Source: Capsicum annuum
Taxonomy: Eukaryota > Streptophyta > Magnoliopsida > Solanales > Solanaceae
Length of the DNA stretch: 64,000 bases
Assembly (NCBI RefSeq): GCF_002878395.1
Contig: NW_025892616.1
Span: 335,281-399,280, forward strand
Direction: 5' to 3'
Shown one piece after another: positions 33,222 through 44,697 of this stretch (positions within the stretch are counted from its first letter, which is position 1; every line of letters starts with the position of its first letter). Made by a program: the position numbers and the translations under genes. The notes beneath the pieces were generated by a model. That model saw only the letters and a program-made list of their open reading frames with translations. It ran no database searches and was not told the origin of the DNA.

Positions 33222-35760
33222 CTCGATTTCACGAGACATGATGGCATCTACTTTAACCCACCAGTAGGTAAGTCAAATCGTAGACCGAAAGAAGTAATGG
33301 ATTAGCTAGTGAAAATATAATAAATACTAACAATAAGCATACAGTAGAATCTTAGATGATAAAATATAAATGTAATAGAAAATATACCAGTATAGAGAGA
33401 GGGAGGACATAAGAATATCACGCGATCTAGTAAGGTCAGTACAAGAGCCACTAAATCTAACAGAATATGAGTACTAAGTTGTATCCAATATACAGATAGT
33501 CTTGTTAAATAAAGATTGTCTAAAAGTAATAAAAGGAGAGAGAATTATCTCCACATATAAAAGCTCACCCTATCTCTGAATCTTGAGACCTAGCTGGATA
33601 GAATGTCGATGAGGGTGACTCGTACTTAGATCTGCATCAAAGAAAGATGCAAAACTGTAGCATAGTACCAAATAATAGGTACTCAATAGGCATCATCATC
33701 TAAATTATCTAATTCATAATAAAAGTATAGTAAAATGTAAGAAAGTACTATAGGGTTGAGGAATAAAATGATGCGTATAATACTACTGTAAATGTGAGGA
33801 TGAGAAATAATCATGCATTATAAAAATCAAAATAAATGCCATTTAACTATAACCTAATTGGATCCCTATAAAACCAGAAGGTGCAAACAACGAGAAAAGC
33901 CCAACTGAGCACCCATAAGCTCAGTGCATGCAAATAAGGAAATAAGTATTGATAGTCGAACTTCAGATGAATAACAGTGAGACCATATCTGAGATTCTTT
34001 TTTGACATAATGCCAAACTTGAACCAGAACTTAAGAGTAATATCATCATAATTATGCCATAAAGGTTCATAAATATTTGACTCAAACCAAAACTATAATA
34101 TTATATCATCAAATCCAAGTAGCTCATATGAATCACACTTTATCGGACTTGAACCTAAACTAGTTAGTACACACATGGGTACAAGTTTATCCAAAGGTCA
34201 AAAAAGTATCTAAATTATTCTAAAGGTCAAGAAGTATTCTAGGGTGACTGAAGAAGATCTCCCATTCCTAAGAAGGGCTAACTTTAAATAGTGACTTAAA
34301 AGAGGGTCGACTGAACCCACTACTAATTTCAAAAATTCATACTAAGGCAATCTTCTACCTAAAACTAATCTAAGTGTCGGGTGTTCCACTACTAAATAAT
34401 TAATAAGTCAAAATAAGCTTATGATAACTACCTAACACCAAGGAGAAAGAATGATCCCAAATTCTACCTATTACAGCTATCTAAGCAGCTAATAATCCCA
34501 AATGGCAATAAGCGTACAACCAAGTTGTGAAACACTGCCTATCTCTAGCATAATACTATAACATTAATATAATACTACACTAATATCCTAATAAATCCTA
34601 GCCTATGATGAAAGTAATCATAGCCTACCTAGACACCACCTAAAAGCTCGATAAAGTCGACTAGATCAGAGTTTTTCCCTTCCGAGAAGCCTCTACATAA
34701 TGTCACACTATCAAAATAATAATCTATACATCATCACAAGAATTAAAATACCCCTATTACATATAAATGCTTCAGGTATAAAATCAATCCAGAAACCCAT
34801 GCAGAGCTCGCGTATGGAATTTCAACTTTGAAAATATAAAAACATCCCTCAAATCTCAAGGATCATTTACCCTCAAAAATGGGTGAAATTCGAGGAAAAA
34901 TGAATCCTAATTCTACTTTTAAAGTAAACTAGGGATTTGAATTTAAATTGGAATTTTACATAAGAAATTTAAGAGAACTTATGAAATAAACCATGGGGAA
35001 ATGACTGCAACCAGGTCTCCAGCTAACTCCTAATACCCAACGATCAATCTCAACGTATCCGATCTACCGCGATTGTGAGAGAGGAATTCATGACCGATTG
35101 ACATATTCTCTACGAATCCAATTGTGAGATTGTGAACGTGGCCAAGACCTTACAAATGCTAAAACTATTTTGGCCTTCACCAGCTGAAGTTACACCAATA
35201 GTTTCAGATGAATGCCAAATTTCTAATAAGACCCTCGAGATTCTTTAGGAATCACATGAATGCAAATGTATTATGATACCCTACCAAATTTGACATTTTG
35301 AACTCAAAAGCACCATCAAAATTTTCATTAAAGGTCGTTTTGATGAAATATGGGTCCCACACCCAAATGGTCATTTTAACCAAAATCTACCCAATAGCCA
35401 AGAATAAGTTTGAAAGACTTGGGACACGAATTAAGGGTATTATGGCCTAAAATCAATATTTCAAATCTAATGGAATTGTCAAAATTGGTATACGAGGCCA
35501 TTTTCTTATAGTTTTGGCCCGATATGCAACTCTGAATTGGAAGAACTTCAAAATAGGGAATTGGCTCTAAAATTCTAACAATCAATGCAATAACCAAACT
35601 ATCAGCTCCATCAAGTCATAAATAATATGGACAGCTATGAAAAATCTCTAAACTCCAAAATAGTGTAGAAATGCACTAAATGACTTAGAGATTCATTACC
35701 ATATCCAATAATAAAAGGACTTTCATCTGTAAAAGTAAAGGATCAAGATGTACGTGAAGA
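33222..35760 (-). mobile_element. 3' LTR J of a minus-strand Ty3/gypsy element
   Basis: Lies directly downstream (minus strand) of an integrase C-terminus, which is where a 3' LTR belongs. Its left end has CACGAGACATGATGGCATCTA (33220s), resembling the 3' end of a solanaceous LTR group (knowledge-based). The boundaries are approximate and no target duplication was found. Confidence 0.5.
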
Positions 35761-36342
35761 CTTGAATTGTGGACTTGAATTGTGGGGATCCCGAGCCCCT
35801 AGCTCACTTCAATCTTGAAAGTAGTCTTCTTAAATAGACGGGGTCTATATTCAAACTTAACCAATAGAATCTCTCTAGAGCGCAACAACTTGACATCTCC
35901 AGCTAATATAGAAACTGGATCCTTCACGAAGGTCAACCATCCATCTAACTTAATAGAGTCCTATCGAAGCACACATGAGCCCTCTAAAAAATAATTCTAC
36001 AACATAGAGACATGGAAAACTGATAAACAGTTGAAAAAGTTAGGGTCAAGGCCAACTCATAAGCCATCTTTCCATTCATCTAAAGTATGTCAAATGGACC
36101 AATATACCTAGGATGGACTTGCCCCTCTTCCTAAAACTCATCACACCCAGCAATACTCAAAGGAAAACTCGATCACCGACTCCAAATATCAAGGCATATT
36201 GTCTATGATCAGCATAACTCTTATGCCTACTGTGAGATGCCCACAACTAATCATAAATCACTCGTACCCAATCCAAAACTCATGAAAAAATTTGGTACAA
36301 TGAGGACTAATCTCAACAGTCTTAAATTAACCTATGAAAGAT
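35761..36342 (-). pseudogene. Integrase C-terminus of element J
   Basis: Minus-strand remnant of a Ty3/gypsy integrase tail. SYADHRQYALIFGVGDRVFL (about 36170-36235), the GVMSFRKRGKS-like GPF/Y region (36115-36155), and further left the chromodomain-side text (KLLRSREILLVKFEYR, about 35850-35900) are readable through stops and frame changes. The upstream part is cut off by LTR D1 at 36343. Confidence 0.65.
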
Positions 36343-38900
36343 TATAATACCATGTATTTTTTCCTAGCTTAGTTTAGCTCCTAGAATATCAAGGGTTAGA
36401 TTTTAAAATAAATAACTCTTGCTACATGTAGAATTTTGAAGTTCTAGACCCACCAATGTGTAGATAATTGGCTCAACTTTCCAACGATACCAATTTCACC
36501 CTAATTCAATACTCGGTTGAGAAGTTATGGTATTTTTAGTAAAATAAAATGGTATTTTGACAGGCACCACATCGCGGTGAAGGAGAATTTTGAAATTTTC
36601 AAAATCCAATAGTGAACCATGATTAGGTCACATCACGATGAAATTCCAGTTTCCACTCGTCCTTTTCAAGTAAGGCAATGCGATTTTAGTGTATCACGGT
36701 GATGGCCAAAATGGGACTCATTCCTTTTCTAGTAACCCAACACGATAGCCCCGCATCACGTTGATGGGAAAAATCGGGCTTGTCTCTTTTCCAGTAATCC
36801 ACCATGATAGTGGCACATCACGATGGGTATCTAAACTAAAGTTTTTCCAATTTTTGAGTTAAATTTTAAAAGGGTAATTTAGTTAATTCCCAAGTCCTCA
36901 GGTCGTGACACATAATTAAACCTATTCAAAGCATTCTATGCTCACTTTTTATCAATTCTCTCTCAAGAAAACCCTAGAACCTCAAAAACTTAACCTTCAA
37001 GAAATCAAATTTCCTCCATTCTTTTTCCAGGATGGCTCAAAATTAAGGATTCCCAATTCAAGAGATTCAAGAATTCATCTTCTAGAGTAGAAATAGGGAT
37101 TCAAGTTCAAGATTTCTTAGTAACTGCATTAAGGTATGTAGGGTTTATGAACAAGGATCCTATTTCAACCTTATGCCCAAAACTAGTTTTAATTACAAAT
37201 ATACATGATTTTGTATGATTATTCATGAATTTCAAATTAGGGTTCATACCCAATATTGCTAATTAAAGGATTTTGAGCTTTGAAGTGAGTTAGATGATGA
37301 ATTTCATGTTTACTTTTGTATTTTTATGCGTATTGCAGTAATTTCCAGATTTTGATTTGAATTATCAATACCTTCATTATCAAGCATGAATATTATTATT
37401 TTTTGACATGAATTTGGTGCATGGGTATTAAGCCCTAGTTAAATATTGCTATTTCAAGATTGATTATGCTATGAGCACCCTATGACTAGAGTGTTTTTAG
37501 ATTTTCAATAAATATTTGATCTTTTGATCTCAGCTTAGATATGAAGTCCATTTTTTCAGTTTTAGACCATAATTTAACTTAACAAATATACAGTTAGTTT
37601 TCGTAATGAACTAATATACTAGATTTTAAAGTGGATTTCCAACAAAATGAGCATACATATTAAAGGAAGTAGTATTTAGGACTGAGTTGGATATGTTCTC
37701 ATGCCCTAGAACTATGAGCCAACGTAGGTTAAGATTATCAGATTATTCTTATTTTTATATGGATGACAGATACAGATGTGATCACTTAGATTAGGTTATA
37801 CTTCTTGGAAAGAGTATGAAACCTCTCCCGAACATGAGGTTTTCCCATAAGGGAACTATACGTTGGACTCCATGATAGCTCACATGGTTTATGTCAGTTA
37901 GAAAAACCTCCCTGCAAAAAAGAGTAATCCTTACAGAAAGCTTTTATAAGAATTCCCTACAGCCTAATAGTAAAGACTTTCAGAATAGTTTCTTAAAAAG
38001 TATTTCCCTACTAGTAAAACCTTACAAAATAGAATAATTTTAATAGAACAACTTTTAGAAACTATGTGTAAAGGCTCACAGTTTTATTCAGATATTGCTT
38101 TACATATGGCTTTAGCTATGAGATTTCAAATTTTAGTTTACAGATACAAAAGTGAGTCCTTTCTACACTTAGACAGTATGATTTAAGGACAGAATATCAG
38201 TACATCTCTTATAAAATAAATATTATGACTCGCTAGATTTATGGAACTATTTTGCTATTCTTGATTTTGACTTATAGTTTTTAGATATTCCAGCTTATGT
38301 GAGTCATTTACATTTAGTATGTATTATTTTGTAAATTATGATGACGTTGAGATAATATTTTACTTATGAATTCACCCCCATATACTCAGTATATTCTTAA
38401 AGAACTAATCCACATATATGTTTATGTGTTATATTGTCTTATAATGTAGGTTCAGGTGCTCAGTTTCAGCAGCATGAGTGATTTCAAGCATTTCCATCTA
38501 CATCCCAAAAGTTGGTGAGTCCTCATAGCTCGGGCACTTAGTCTTTTAGTTTTTTAGCTTATTAGTATAAATGATTCAGTATTTTCAGATAGTTTGAGTC
38601 AGTTGGGGGTTTGTCCCAGTAACTGTCTAGCATTAGTAGTATAGGCTTATCAGACTGCTAAATTATGATTCAAATTTTTAGTATTGATTGATCATACTCT
38701 TGAGTCTAATATATTTCAGAGATTATATTCAGATATTCTCAGTTAGCTCAGATAGATTTCTATATTCTAGTTTTGATGTTATATCTATTTTTACTTTTTA
38801 TGAGATTCAGATTCACTCGAAGGCAGACATGGTTAGCTTAAGACTACTCACAGTCTTGAGCATCGTGTGATGTCTCAGGATCTAGTTTCAAGGCGTTACA
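36343..38900 (+). mobile_element. 5' LTR of element D (D1)
   Basis: 2558 bp, TATAATACCATG (decayed TGTAATACCCC) to AAGGCGTTACA. A primer site follows and three shorter copies of its 5' part recur downstream (43962, 46357, 48226). Contains a CACCGCGATAGTGGC-type motif cluster (36560-36830) and a TCTCTCAAGAAAACCCTAGA R-like stretch (36959-36978). Confidence 0.88.
36560..36830 (+). repeat. ~60-bp degenerate repeat with CGCG motif in LTR D1
   Basis: About four units, each combining a CTTTTCCAGTNA lead with a CCACGCGATAGTGGCACATCACGGTGG-like word. The best preserved versions are in the later LTR copies (46565-46850). Confidence 0.65.
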
Positions 38901-38904
38901 AACT

Positions 38905-38917
38905 TAGTATTAGAGCC
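38905..38917 (+). promoter_or_regulatory. Primer-binding site of element D
   Basis: TAGTATTAGAGCC, two mismatches to TGGTATCAGAGCC, four bases after the LTR. Confidence 0.75.
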
Positions 38918-39108
38918 TAAGGTTATAAGAGCCCTAGGAAGTCAGACAAGCTGAGTTACATAGAGTCTTGATCATGAGTGTGAAGCGTGCCACATTTATG
39001 AGCAAGAGGCTATGGAGCATTTTAGGAAATCATCTCTTTCTTTCATGATCTATTATTCTTACAGTATCTCTATCTACTTTTAACTCATGCTCTTACATGA
39101 AAATCTAA

Positions 39109-40230
39109 TATGCCTCCTTGCTGAGCTAATGCCCGTGGAAATGATAACCATCCACCCTAGCCTGCCGACCTTCTGAATGGAAATGTATCCTATGCTAGAT
39201 TTTGGGCTGCCTTTCAGGCATTGGACCAAGCTGTTACTTCTAATATTTAGGAAAACTATAAGGCGGCATTCCCACTTTAGCAGAATGGAGATTTAGTAGC
39301 AACCAGAATCTGAGCCTTTATGAGAATGAATCCGCCAAAGTTTTTTGGATCAAAAGCAAGTGAGGACCCACAGCTTTATTTAGATAAGGTGAAAAAGATC
39401 ACCCAAATTATGCATTTTTCTAAGGAGGGGAGTGTAGAGTTAGCATCCTATAGATTGAAGTATATAATGTATGATTGGGTGATTATGTGGAATAATGGTA
39501 GAGGTAAGAATGCAACTCCTATGAGTTGGTAGGTATTTTAGGATGTATTTCTAGACAGGTTCTTTCTGCATGAAATGAGAAAAGCTAAAGTAGAAGAGTT
39601 TGTGAACCTGAGGTAGGTCTCAATGATAGTGAAAGAGTAATGCCTTAATTTCAACCAGTTGTCTTAGTATGCCACTGATACGATGGTTAACCCTAGGGAA
39701 AGTACAAGTAAGTTTGTTACTGGAGTATCTGGTTTGGTAGTCAAATAGTGTAGGACTGCCATACTTATTGGGGATATGGATCTTGCTAGGTTGATGATTC
39801 ATGCCCAGTAGATTAACGTAGAAAAGTTTAAGAGAAGAGAGAAGAGAAATAAGAAGCCTAGAACAGGAAAGTTTGAGTATGGCCAGACAAAGTACGGAGG
39901 GGGAAATCATTTGCAGTTTAAGAATTGTTTATCTATGCGAGCGCCATCTTTAGCTAGTGCTCCCGCTCCCAGAGCTAGACAGGAGCAGTGGGGTAAGTCT
40001 TCTGTGTCCAGATCTTAGAATAGTGTGGGTGAAAAGCCCAGTTATTCTCCATGTGCTAAGTATAGTAAGAATCATCCTGGTGAGTACTTGTTGGGATAGA
40101 AAGGTTGTTATGGTTGTGGTAAGTTATGACACAAAATCAAAGACTGTTTTCATGCTAAGTAGGGAACTAGGGACATTTTTCCCCAGACTCAGGATACTAG
40201 TGCACCAGCTCCTCTAGGTTACCCAGTCCC
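39109..40230 (+). pseudogene. gag of element D
   Basis: Starts ATGCCTCCTTGCTGA, so a stop falls at codon 5. The capsid core follows: RMNPPKFFGSKASEDPQLYLDKVKK (39320-39400), MSW*VF*DVFLDRFF, KAKVEEFVNLR*VSMIVKE*, ARLMIHAQ*INVEKFKRREKRNKKPR. The knuckle is CYGCGKL*HKIKDC (about 40105-40146), with its Gly-His region broken by a stop. Most stops are TAG where related copies have CAG (39530, 39539, 39613, 39665, 39808, 40159). Clearly non-functional. Confidence 0.85.
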
Positions 40231-40800
40231 TCTACAGGGCACATCATCCAGTATCGCTGGAGGTCAGTGCCAGAATTAGTTTTATGCTTTACCATCCCAT
40301 CAGGTGGAGGAGGATTCACTAGATATTGTCGCTGGTATGCTTCACATCTTTCATCTTGATGTTTATGTGTTTTTAGACCCCGGGTTGAAATTATGTTATG
40401 TGACCCTATTACTTACAGTGAATTTTGAAATAGGTCCCGAAAATATCCTTTAGCCTTTCATAGTTTCTACCCCAGTGGGTGAGTCAGTAGTTACCAAATA
40501 GATTTATAGAAAGTGTCCTATCACTGTCCTTTATAAAATCATGTCAGCAAATTTAATAGAGCTAGATATGGTTGACTTTGACCTTATTCTTGGGATGGAT
40601 TGGCTCCATTCTTGTTATGCATCCATAGATTGTTGCACCCGAGTGGTGAAGTTCCAATTTCCAGATGAGTCAGTCTTTGAATGGGAAGGAAATTTAGTGT
40701 CTCCTAAGAGTTATTTCATATCCTATCTTAAAGCTAGAAGGTTGATCTCAAAGGGGTGTATCTATCATCTAGTTTGGGTCAAAGACACTAAGTCTGAGAC
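40231..40800 (+). pseudogene. Aspartic protease of element D
   Basis: LHIFHLDVYVFLDPGLKLCYVTLLL (about 40336-40415) holds the DPG catalytic triplet of this family. The later part, MSANLIELDMVDFDLILGMDWLHSCYASIDCCTRVVKF (40541-40650), is open and continues toward RT. A TAG stop lies near 40453. Confidence 0.82.
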
Positions 40801-41690
40801 CCCAACAGTTCAGCCAGTCGATGTTGTCAATGAGTTTCCTGATGTTTTTCCCGAAGATTTGTTAGAGGTACCTCCCGAGAAGAAAATAGAATTTGATATT
40901 GACCTTTTTCCAGATACTTAGCCTATCTCTATTCCTTCATATTGTATGGCTCTAGCCGATCTTAAAGAGTTAAAAGAGCATCGTAAGGACCTTTTAGATA
41001 AAGGTTTCATAAGGCCCAGTATTTGTCCATGGGGCACCCCCATCTTGTTCTTGCAAAAGAAAGATGGTTCTTTGTAAATGTGCATTGACTATTATCAGCT
41101 GAATAAAGTCACAGTCAAAAACAAATATCCTTTTCCTAGGATTGATGACTTATTCGATCAGCTCCAAGGTGCAAGTTATTTCTCCAAGATTGACTTTAGA
41201 TCCGTCTATCATCAGCTTAGAGTAAGGAAATATGACATTCCAAAGATAGCTTTCAGAACCAGTTATGGTTATTTTGAGTTTCTAGTCATGTCATTTGGTC
41301 TTAGCAATGCCCCTACAGCCTTCATGGACTGGATGAACAAAGTGTTCAAACAATATTTAGATATGTTTATATAGTCTTTATAGATGATATTCTTGTCTAT
41401 TCTCATAGTGAGGAGGATTATTCAAACCACCTTAGAATTATATTGCAAACTCTTAGAGATCACCAGTTGTCCGCCAAGTTCAGCAAATGTGAATTTTAAC
41501 TAAGATCAGTAGCTCTCCTCAGTTATATTATTTCTAGTGATGGTATTAGGGTTGATCCCCAAAAGATAAAAACATTAAGGAATTGGCCTAGATATATTTC
41601 TCCATCAGACATTAGAAGTTTCTTAGGTTTAGTTGGCTATAATAGACATTTTATTTAGGGTTTTTCATCTATTACATCCCTTGTCTAGAT
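40801..41690 (+). pseudogene. Reverse transcriptase of element D
   Basis: VVNEFPDVFPEDLLEVPPEKKIEFDIDLFPDT* (40826-40921) is the pre-RT linker. Then [74 protein letters not shown] with the first catalytic Asp, and [21 protein letters not shown] frameshift at about 41373 precedes [10 protein letters not shown] (DD at 41383-41388). The thumb continues (RSVALLSYIISSDGIRV, SFLGLVGYNRHFI*). Confidence 0.9.
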
Positions 41691-42430
41691 TGACCCAAAA
41701 GAAAGTTAAGTTTTGGTGATCATATTCTTGTGAGAAGAGTTTTTAGGAGTTAAAGACTCGACTTACTTCAGCCCTAATTTTAGCATTAACCGATGGTACA
41801 AATGGGTTCGTTGTCTATTGTGATACCTCTAGAATCGATCTGAGCTGTGTTTTGATACAGAAAGGTAAGGTTATAGGCTATGCCTCTAGATAGGTTAAGC
41901 CTCACAAAAAGAACTACCCTACCCATGATCTTGAGTTAGCTACTATTATGTTTGCATTAAAAATCTGGAGGCACTATCTTTATGGGGTGCATGTTGATGT
42001 GTTTACGGATCACAAAAGTTTGCAGTATGTGTTTACTTAGAGGGAGTTAAATCTTCGTCAGAGAAGGTGGTTAGAATTATTGAAGGATTATGACATGAGT
42101 GTGATATATTATTTGGGCAAGGCTAATATAGTGGAAGACGCCTTTAGTAGATTGTCTATGGGCAGTGTTGCTTATGTGGAGAATGATAAAAGAGAGCTAT
42201 GTTAAGAAGTTCATCAGTTAGCTAGAATGGGCATGATATATGTTGACTCGACTGAAGGGAATGTTTGGGTCCAGAGTAGTTCTGAATCTTCTTTAGTTTC
42301 TAAAGTGAAAGAGAAGCAGGATAAGGATCTTAGTTTGATCAAGCTAAAGGGTTAAGTTAAAGACCAAAAGGTAGAAGTTTTCTCCTAAGAGGGAGATGGT
42401 GTGTTGAGATACCAGAATAGATTGTGTGTG
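41691..42430 (+). pseudogene. RNase H and tether of element D
   Basis: GFVVYCDTSRIDLSCVLIQKGKVIGYASR (from about 41808), [63 protein letters not shown] and the tether with DSTEGNVWVQSSSESS. Stops at SR*VKP and VFT*RE. Confidence 0.85.
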
Positions 42431-43540
42431 TCATGTGTTGATGATTCGAGGTAGTGGATTATGGCAAAAGTGCATGGTGCATGTTATTTCATTCATCCAG
42501 GAGCCATAGAGATGTACCGTAACTTGTAGAAAACCTATTGGGGGAGTAGTATGAAGAAAGATATAGCAAAATTTGTAGCCAAGTGTGCAACTTGTCAACG
42601 GCTTAAGGTAGAGCACCAAAGACCTGGTAGAACCTTGCAGGAATTTAGTATTCCTACTTGGAAGTAGGAAGAGGTAAATATAAACTTTGTGACTGGATTA
42701 CCTCATTCGCATCATCAACATGATTCAATTTGGGTTATTATAGACAGATTGACTAAGTCAACTCATTTTTTGCCAGTTCACACGTCCTACACATTTGAAG
42801 ATTATGCGAAGCTATATATCTGAAAGTTGGTTATATTGCATGGAGTTCCATTATCTATCATCTCTGATAGGGGAACTCAGTTTACCTCTCAGTTTTGGAA
42901 AGCCTTTTAGAAGGGTCTTGGTACCCAAGTTCATCTCAGTTTAGCTTTTTGTCCACAGACAGATAGTCATGCAGAGAGGACCATTCAAACTTTAGAAGAT
43001 ATGTTTAGGTCATGTGTTCTTAATTTCAAAGGAAGTTGGGATGACCACTTGTCATGGATTGAGTTTGCCTATAATAATAGATAACATTCTAGTATTCATA
43101 TGGCCCCGTTTGAGTCTTCTTATAGGTAGAGATATAGATCACCAGTCGGCTGGTTTGAACTGGGTGAGGCCGCTTTGATTGGGCTAAATATGATGTTTGA
43201 AGCCATGGAGAAAGTTCAGTTGATTCTATAGAGATTGAAAGTAGCTAAGAGTCGTCAGAAATCTTATGAAGACTTAAGAAGGAAGATCTTGAGTTTAAAG
43301 TAGATGATCTTGTGTATTTTATGGTTTTACCCACGAAGGGGGTAAAGATATTTGGAAAAAGGGGGAAGCTTATTCCCTGATGTATAGGCCCTTATAGGAT
43401 TTTGAATCATGTTGGGAAGGTAGCATATTAGATTGAACTACACACAGACTTATCGCCAGTCCATCCAGTGTTCCATGTGTCCTTATTAAAGAAGTGCATG
43501 GACGATTCAGCAATTATAATCCCTCTAGAAAGTACAGGTA
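42431..43540 (+). pseudogene. Integrase of element D
   Basis: Zinc fold VHGACYFIHPG...FVAKCATCQRLK with both cysteines kept (42460-42610). Core: first Asp in EEVNINFVTGLP (D to N, about 42690), [23 protein letters not shown] with the second Asp (about 42860-42905), and SHAERTIQTLEDMF with the Glu (about 42965-43005). Then YNNR*HSSIHMAPFESSYR and GWFELGEAAL. A frameshift near 43280 precedes the GPY-type block (GKRGKLIP*CIGPYRIL, 43350-43405). Stops interrupt several places. Confidence 0.87.
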
Positions 43541-43760
43541 TTCAGAATAGCCTTTCATACGAAAAAATTCTAGTAGATATTATTGATCATCAGATTTGTA
43601 GACTAAGGAACAAAGAAGTTCCTTCGATCAAAGTTCTGTCATGAAATCAGTCCGTTGAGGGTGCTACTTGTGAAGCAGAAGCAGACATGCATACCAAGTA
43701 TACTCATCTATTCCCCCACAAACTCAGATTCAGCAGAAGGTAACAATCTTTCTTAATTCA
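43541..43760 (+). pseudogene. Chromodomain-type tail of D integrase
   Basis: LSYEKILVDIIDHQICRLRNKEVPSIKVLS*NQSVEGATCEAEADMHTKYTHLF. The conserved WRNQ Trp is lost and the ATWEAE Trp is Cys. The same segment is repeated, better preserved, at 45950-46100 and 47815-47970. Confidence 0.8.
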
Positions 43761-43950
43761 ATTCTTTTTCCAGTCTCAGATTCATCCATATAGTTATCTT
43801 CATGTAATTCATGCACTCGTAGATAAGTTTAGTAGTTTAGCATGTTTAGATTCAGTCATTCAATTTGTTCAGTTGTGCATATCAGTATATACCCTCATTT
43901 CCTCAGTATTTCTAGTTTAACTAGCCACATTCAAGGATGAATGTTCCCAA

Positions 43951-43961
43951 GAGAGAGATAT
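43951..43961 (+). promoter_or_regulatory. Polypurine tract of element D
   Basis: GAGAGAGATAT after GAATGTTCCCAA and directly before TGTAATACCCC. The tandem units repeat it at about 46340-46356 (AAGAAGGAGCTAT) and 48210-48225 (AAGTGGGAGATAT). Confidence 0.8.
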
Positions 43962-44697
43962 TGTAATACCCCATACTTTTTTCTAGCTTAGTTTAGCTCC
44001 TAGAATGTGAAGGGTTAGCTTTGAAAATGAATAATTCTTGATACATGTAGAATTTTCAAGTTCTAGACCCTCCAATGTGTAGATAATTGGCTCAGCTTTC
44101 TAACGATACCAATTTCTCCATAATCCGGTACTTGGTTGAGAATTTTTGGCATTTTTAGTAAAATAGTATGGCATTTTGACAATCACCGCCTCGTGGTGAA
44201 GGACGATTTCATAATTTTCAAAACCTAATTGAGCACTGCAATTATGTCATATTATGGTGAAATTCCAATTCCCACTCTCCTTTTTCCAGTGAGGTGATGT
44301 GATTTCAGTGCGACATGGCGATGGCCAAAATGCAACCCATCCCTTTTCCAATAGCCCAACGCGATATCCCCGCATCACATTGATGGGAAAAATTGGGCTC
44401 GTCCATTTTCCAGTGAGCCAGCGGGATAGTGGAGTGTCGCGGTGGGTGGCTAAATTGGGATTTTTTTAGTTTCTGAGTTAACTTTTAAAAGGACAATTTA
44501 GTCAATTCCCTAGCCTCTAAGTCGTGAATTACATAGAATTAAACCTATTATGATCATTCGATGCTCATTTTTCATCAATCTTCTCTCAAGAAAACCCTAG
44601 AACCTCAAAAATTTAACCTCCAAGAAATCAAATTTCCTCTATTCTTTTTCCAAGATAGCTCAAAATTAAGGATTCCTAAATTTAGAGATTTAAGAAT
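43962..44697 (+). mobile_element. Partial LTR D2 (first ~736 bp only)
   Basis: Matches the first quarter of LTR D1, then stops abruptly within TTTAGAGATTTAAGAAT. It is fused to integrase DNA (ATCAGAAAATTGGTTAGATT). The rest of the LTR is absent here. The motif cluster is at 44180-44455. Confidence 0.88.
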
